34,628 nt of DNA from NCBI GenBank assembly GCA_964482235.1, contig CAYZWU010000056.1, positions 1 to 34,628 of the forward strand. The letters run 5' to 3'. Shown piece after piece: positions 32,579 through 34,628 of the stretch (its first letter is position 1; the number at the start of each line of letters is the position of its first letter). This stretch comes from CAYZWU01 sp964482235. Lineage in GTDB: Bacteria; Planctomycetota; B15-G4; CAYZWU01. The translations under genes were made by a program, and so were the position numbers. The notes below the pieces were generated by a model, which searched no databases, had not been told where the DNA came from, and worked only from the letters and a program-made list of their open reading frames with translations.

Positions 32579-33460
32579 ATGACGCGAGTCAACGGAGGCC
32601 CCATGCGACCCCATTTTCTCGATCAGGAAAGGTGCGACCTCTGCGGTCTCTGCGTGGAGATCTGCGGCCGCGGCATCTACCGCGAGGCCGACGGCAAGAT
32701 GCAGTACGATCCCTCGGACCGCTGCATCGACTGCGGGCACTGCATGGCAATCTGCCCCTCGGGGGCGCTGGTCCGCGAAGACGGTTCTCTTCCGCCGGCC
32801 GTGGACGAAGGGCTCTTGCCGGAGCCGGACGCGCTGCTGCATTTTCTGCGAGCGCGGCGCTCGGTGCGGCATTTCAAGGAGGAGGTTCCTTCACGGGACT
32901 TGCTGGAGAAGTTGGTGGAAGCGGCGCGCTTTGCGCCCACGGGAACGAACAAGCAGGACGTGAAGATCGTCTTCGTCACCGACGCCGCCCTGATCGACAG
33001 GCTGCGAGAGCGGATCATGGCCGCCTTCGGAGCCTACGAGCGCCATCTGACCAGTGGGATCAAGCGCTTCTTCCTGAAGACCTTCATCAACCGGAAATTC
33101 GGCGATCCCGCCATCCGGGCCTACCTCACGCGTTTCATGGATTCGTGGCGTGCCGGCCGGGATCCTCTCTTCCACAGGGCGCCTGCCTTGGTCTTTCTCC
33201 ACACCGGCGAGGAGGCGTCCACGCCGAAGGACGACTGCTGCCTGGCCCTCTACCACATGGTGCTGATGGCCGAGCGGCTCGGGCTCGGATCGTGCCTTCT
33301 CGGAACGGCAGAGATCGCCATGGCCCAGAAGCGGGAGCTGAACGACCTGATCGAAGTGCCGCGCAGCCGGCCGATCCAGGCGGCAGCCTGCTTCGGCTAT
33401 CCGCGGCTCCGCTTCGAGAGGATCGTGGATCGCCGGGCGGCTGCCGTCCGGTGGCTTTGA
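32579..33460 (+). CDS. Nitroreductase with N-terminal two-cluster ferredoxin domain
   Basis: A 293-residue cytoplasmic flavoprotein. Residues 15-62 are a 2[4Fe-4S] ferredoxin domain: C19/C22/C25/C29 (CDLCGLCVEIC) and C49/C52/C55/C59 (CIDCGHCMAIC). Residues 85-293 are a nitroreductase (RARRSVRHFKEE, RFAPTGTNKQDVK, LGLGSCLLG, AACFGYP), which binds FMN. The iron-sulfur domain should feed electrons to the flavin from ferredoxin-type donors. Such fused enzymes are common in anaerobes; the substrate is not known. Start ATG 32579 has GGAAG six bases upstream; ATG 32603, with GGAGG four bases upstream, is an alternative and keeps all cysteines. Confidence 0.92.
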   Translation: MTRVNGGPMRPHFLDQERCDLCGLCVEICGRGIYREADGKMQYDPSDRCIDCGHCMAICPSGALVREDGSLPPAVDEGLLPEPDALLHFLRARRSVRHFKEEVPSRDLLEKLVEAARFAPTGTNKQDVKIVFVTDAALIDRLRERIMAAFGAYERHLTSGIKRFFLKTFINRKFGDPAIRAYLTRFMDSWRAGRDPLFHRAPALVFLHTGEEASTPKDDCCLALYHMVLMAERLGLGSCLLGTAEIAMAQKRELNDLIEVPRSRPIQAAACFGYPRLRFERIVDRRAAAVRWL

Positions 33461-33652
33461 GAGTGATCTTGCCGAACCGTCTAATATCAAACCGCCGCTC
33501 GCCTGCACGGCGCCGTCGCGGAGATGCGCCCAGGCGGAGACCGGACGCGGGAACCAGTTCGACTCTTCTCCGCCACCCCCTGTGGTTGCGCAGGAACATA
33601 ACCAGGAACAGAGAATAACGACCGGGATCGACTGAACGACGGACTTGTTCAT
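33461..33652 (-). pseudogene. Lipoprotein N-terminus running into the nitroreductase gene
   Basis: ATG 33652, with GGAGAG six bases upstream, opens a clear lipoprotein signal: MNKSVVQSIPVVILCSWLCS followed by C20 in a LCSC lipobox and a glycine-rich linker. Coding-like text continues to about residue 55 (SNWFPRPVSAWAHLRDG), then rare codons appear and the frame passes without a stop into the antisense of the nitroreductase, where it is plainly non-coding. The gene therefore seems to have lost its body or to carry a frameshift. The rest of the 33461-33840 gap contains only the hairpin at 33788. Confidence 0.45.
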
Positions 33653-33787
33653 GTGCGTCTCTCCCAAACCGGTTTTCTCGGTTTCAGCGTGTTGTACCCC
33701 TGAGAACTGCGCCGAACAGGTCGGGCGATGATACAATTGATTCTGTTATTTAAGCGGGGTTCAGGGAAGGAATCTCTTGCCCAACGA

Positions 33788-33822
33788 ATACCTGATCCGC
33801 CTGTTCACGGCGGATCAGGTAT
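33788..33822. terminator. Perfect 14-bp hairpin after the beta-helix gene
   Basis: ATACCTGATCCGCC (33788-33801) and GGCGGATCAGGTAT (33809-33822) pair perfectly with a seven-base loop. It begins 18 bases after the stop of the minus-strand beta-helix gene. There is no T-run on either strand, so it may be an mRNA-stabilising or rho-linked structure rather than a classical terminator. Confidence 0.5.
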
Positions 33823-33840
33823 GGTCGCAGGTCGCTTATC

Positions 33841-34587
33841 TCATTCGATGGTCAACGGCATGAAGTTCGTCAGGACCCAGAAGTCGGCTTGGACCAGCGC
33901 CTGGAAGGGATACAGCGATCCTGGCAGCGCATTGCCGGGGACCCTCACGGGAAATTCGAGGATTCCGTTATCGGGGATGAGACCCAGGTCAAAATCGTGG
34001 ATTATCGGAAACTCCAGGTAGAAATCCCCGAAATATGTCGGCATCGGAGGATCCTGGATACCGGAACCCAGCAGCAGCCAGACGGGATCGGATGGTTCTC
34101 CGGCAACCCTTATCTGGATGTTGGATCCCGCCGTCAGCTCGCCGACCTCGTACAGACGCAGGTGGAATTCGTCGGCGCCGATATCGGTGTGCACGTTGTG
34201 AATGCGGGGATCACCCTCGAAGTCATGGTCCTCGACGACGCTGTAGTTGTCGCCGGCGTCGCGACAAGGCGAATTCCAGGTCAGTCGATAATCGCCGATG
34301 TTCGAACCGGCGAACTTCGGCCTCATCGCGATCATTCCGTTGTTCCAGTTCAGCGTGCAGTTCGGCTCGACGTGGACACCCGGGAGACCTCCATCCACAT
34401 CGGAATAGCTGATGGTGAGGGTCGAGGGCCAAAGCTCTCCCCCAAGGGAAATTTCATGCCCATAGACAGCGGCATTTTCCCAGAGGATCGTGTTGTTGAT
34501 CTCCATGGTGGACCGCCAGTCGCAGCAGATCGCTCCGCCACGATTGGCGTAGTTTTTCGTGAAGGTGTTGTGGGCGGCGAATTTCAA
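33841..34587 (-). CDS. C-terminal part of a parallel beta-helix surface protein (5' end missing)
   Basis: About 248 codons of a right-handed beta-helix protein. NYANRGGAICCDWRS, INNTILWEN and ISYSDVDGG are beta-helix rungs, and DYRLTWNSPCRDAGDN plus TDIGADEF form the usual closing segment of such surface proteins. The last 100 residues are a separate beta domain ending YPFQALVQADFWVLTNF, related to the C-terminus of the SBBP protein at 6928. The upstream rungs and signal peptide are missing: the frame has TGA at 34612-34614, 14 bases from the window end, and the only start is TTG 34587 without a ribosome site. It may be truncated, broken or disturbed by the contig end. Confidence 0.6.
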   Translation of the reverse strand: MKFAAHNTFTKNYANRGGAICCDWRSTMEINNTILWENAAVYGHEISLGGELWPSTLTISYSDVDGGLPGVHVEPNCTLNWNNGMIAMRPKFAGSNIGDYRLTWNSPCRDAGDNYSVVEDHDFEGDPRIHNVHTDIGADEFHLRLYEVGELTAGSNIQIRVAGEPSDPVWLLLGSGIQDPPMPTYFGDFYLEFPIIHDFDLGLIPDNGILEFPVRVPGNALPGSLYPFQALVQADFWVLTNFMPLTIE

Positions 34588-34628
34588 GATAGTTGTCGCC
34601 TTTTTCGGGTTTCATTTCTTCGTCATCC

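Noticed and set aside
32891..33460. Continuation of the lipoprotein frame through the nitroreductase gene
   Set aside because: The sequence there is typical antisense text, and the plus strand has complete ferredoxin and nitroreductase motifs.

Overview
The window looks like a scaffold from an uncultivated, high-GC, Gram-negative bacterium, most likely a metagenome assembly. Evidence for this is a run of 100 Ns flanked by the same 55 bases on both sides (an assembler overlap signature), many large signal-peptide proteins (SBBP beta-propeller, Asp-box propeller, subtilase with P-like domain, squalene-cyclase-like repeat protein with PA14-like tail, parallel beta-helix), and domain types that I associate with Planctomycetota and FCB-like lineages. 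The phylum cannot be fixed from this window. No rRNA, tRNA, CRISPR array, IS element or phage gene was seen.

Layout. 1-3622: plus-strand thioredoxin-like protein, secreted GH99-like glycosidase and a xylose-isomerase-like TIM barrel protein, with a three-copy tandem repeat in between. 3634-3843: assembly gap. 4190-6928: a secreted seven-unit SBBP propeller. 6957-11484: minus-strand glycosyltransferase, a small gene with an in-frame TGA that is a good selenocysteine candidate, and a secreted S8 peptidase. 11780-14020: YceH-family protein and MutY. 14078-18025: secreted Asp-box propeller, a broken secreted CBM6-like gene, and a secreted calcineurin-like phosphoesterase, followed by a 40-bp inverted repeat. 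18161-31575: a long run of minus-strand genes containing several tightly coupled groups: HD-domain protein/TetR; LOG protein/GpmI; two extended SDRs, a GMC oxidoreductase and a membrane protein fused to a probable GMC partner domain; an AIRS-HAD fusion and a YfcE-like phosphoesterase under a secreted repeat protein whose promoter predicts a leaderless mRNA. 31659-34587: methyltransferase, divergent ferredoxin-nitroreductase, a lipoprotein start that runs into its neighbour, and the tail of a beta-helix protein.

How genes may work together. The 21867-26954 group (flippase-like membrane protein with a helical oxidoreductase-partner domain, FAD alcohol oxidase-like enzyme, two 3-beta-HSD/epimerase-like SDRs) reads as a membrane-associated redox pathway acting on a hydroxylated lipid or glycolipid; the substrate is not visible in the sequence. 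LOG and GpmI share an ATGA overlap with each other. The strongest single lead is the gene at 8296-8808: a TGA sits in frame between two clearly coding halves, four codons before a cysteine and upstream of a hairpin at the distance expected for a bacterial SECIS element. Its 5' end is, however, irregular, so decay must be excluded.
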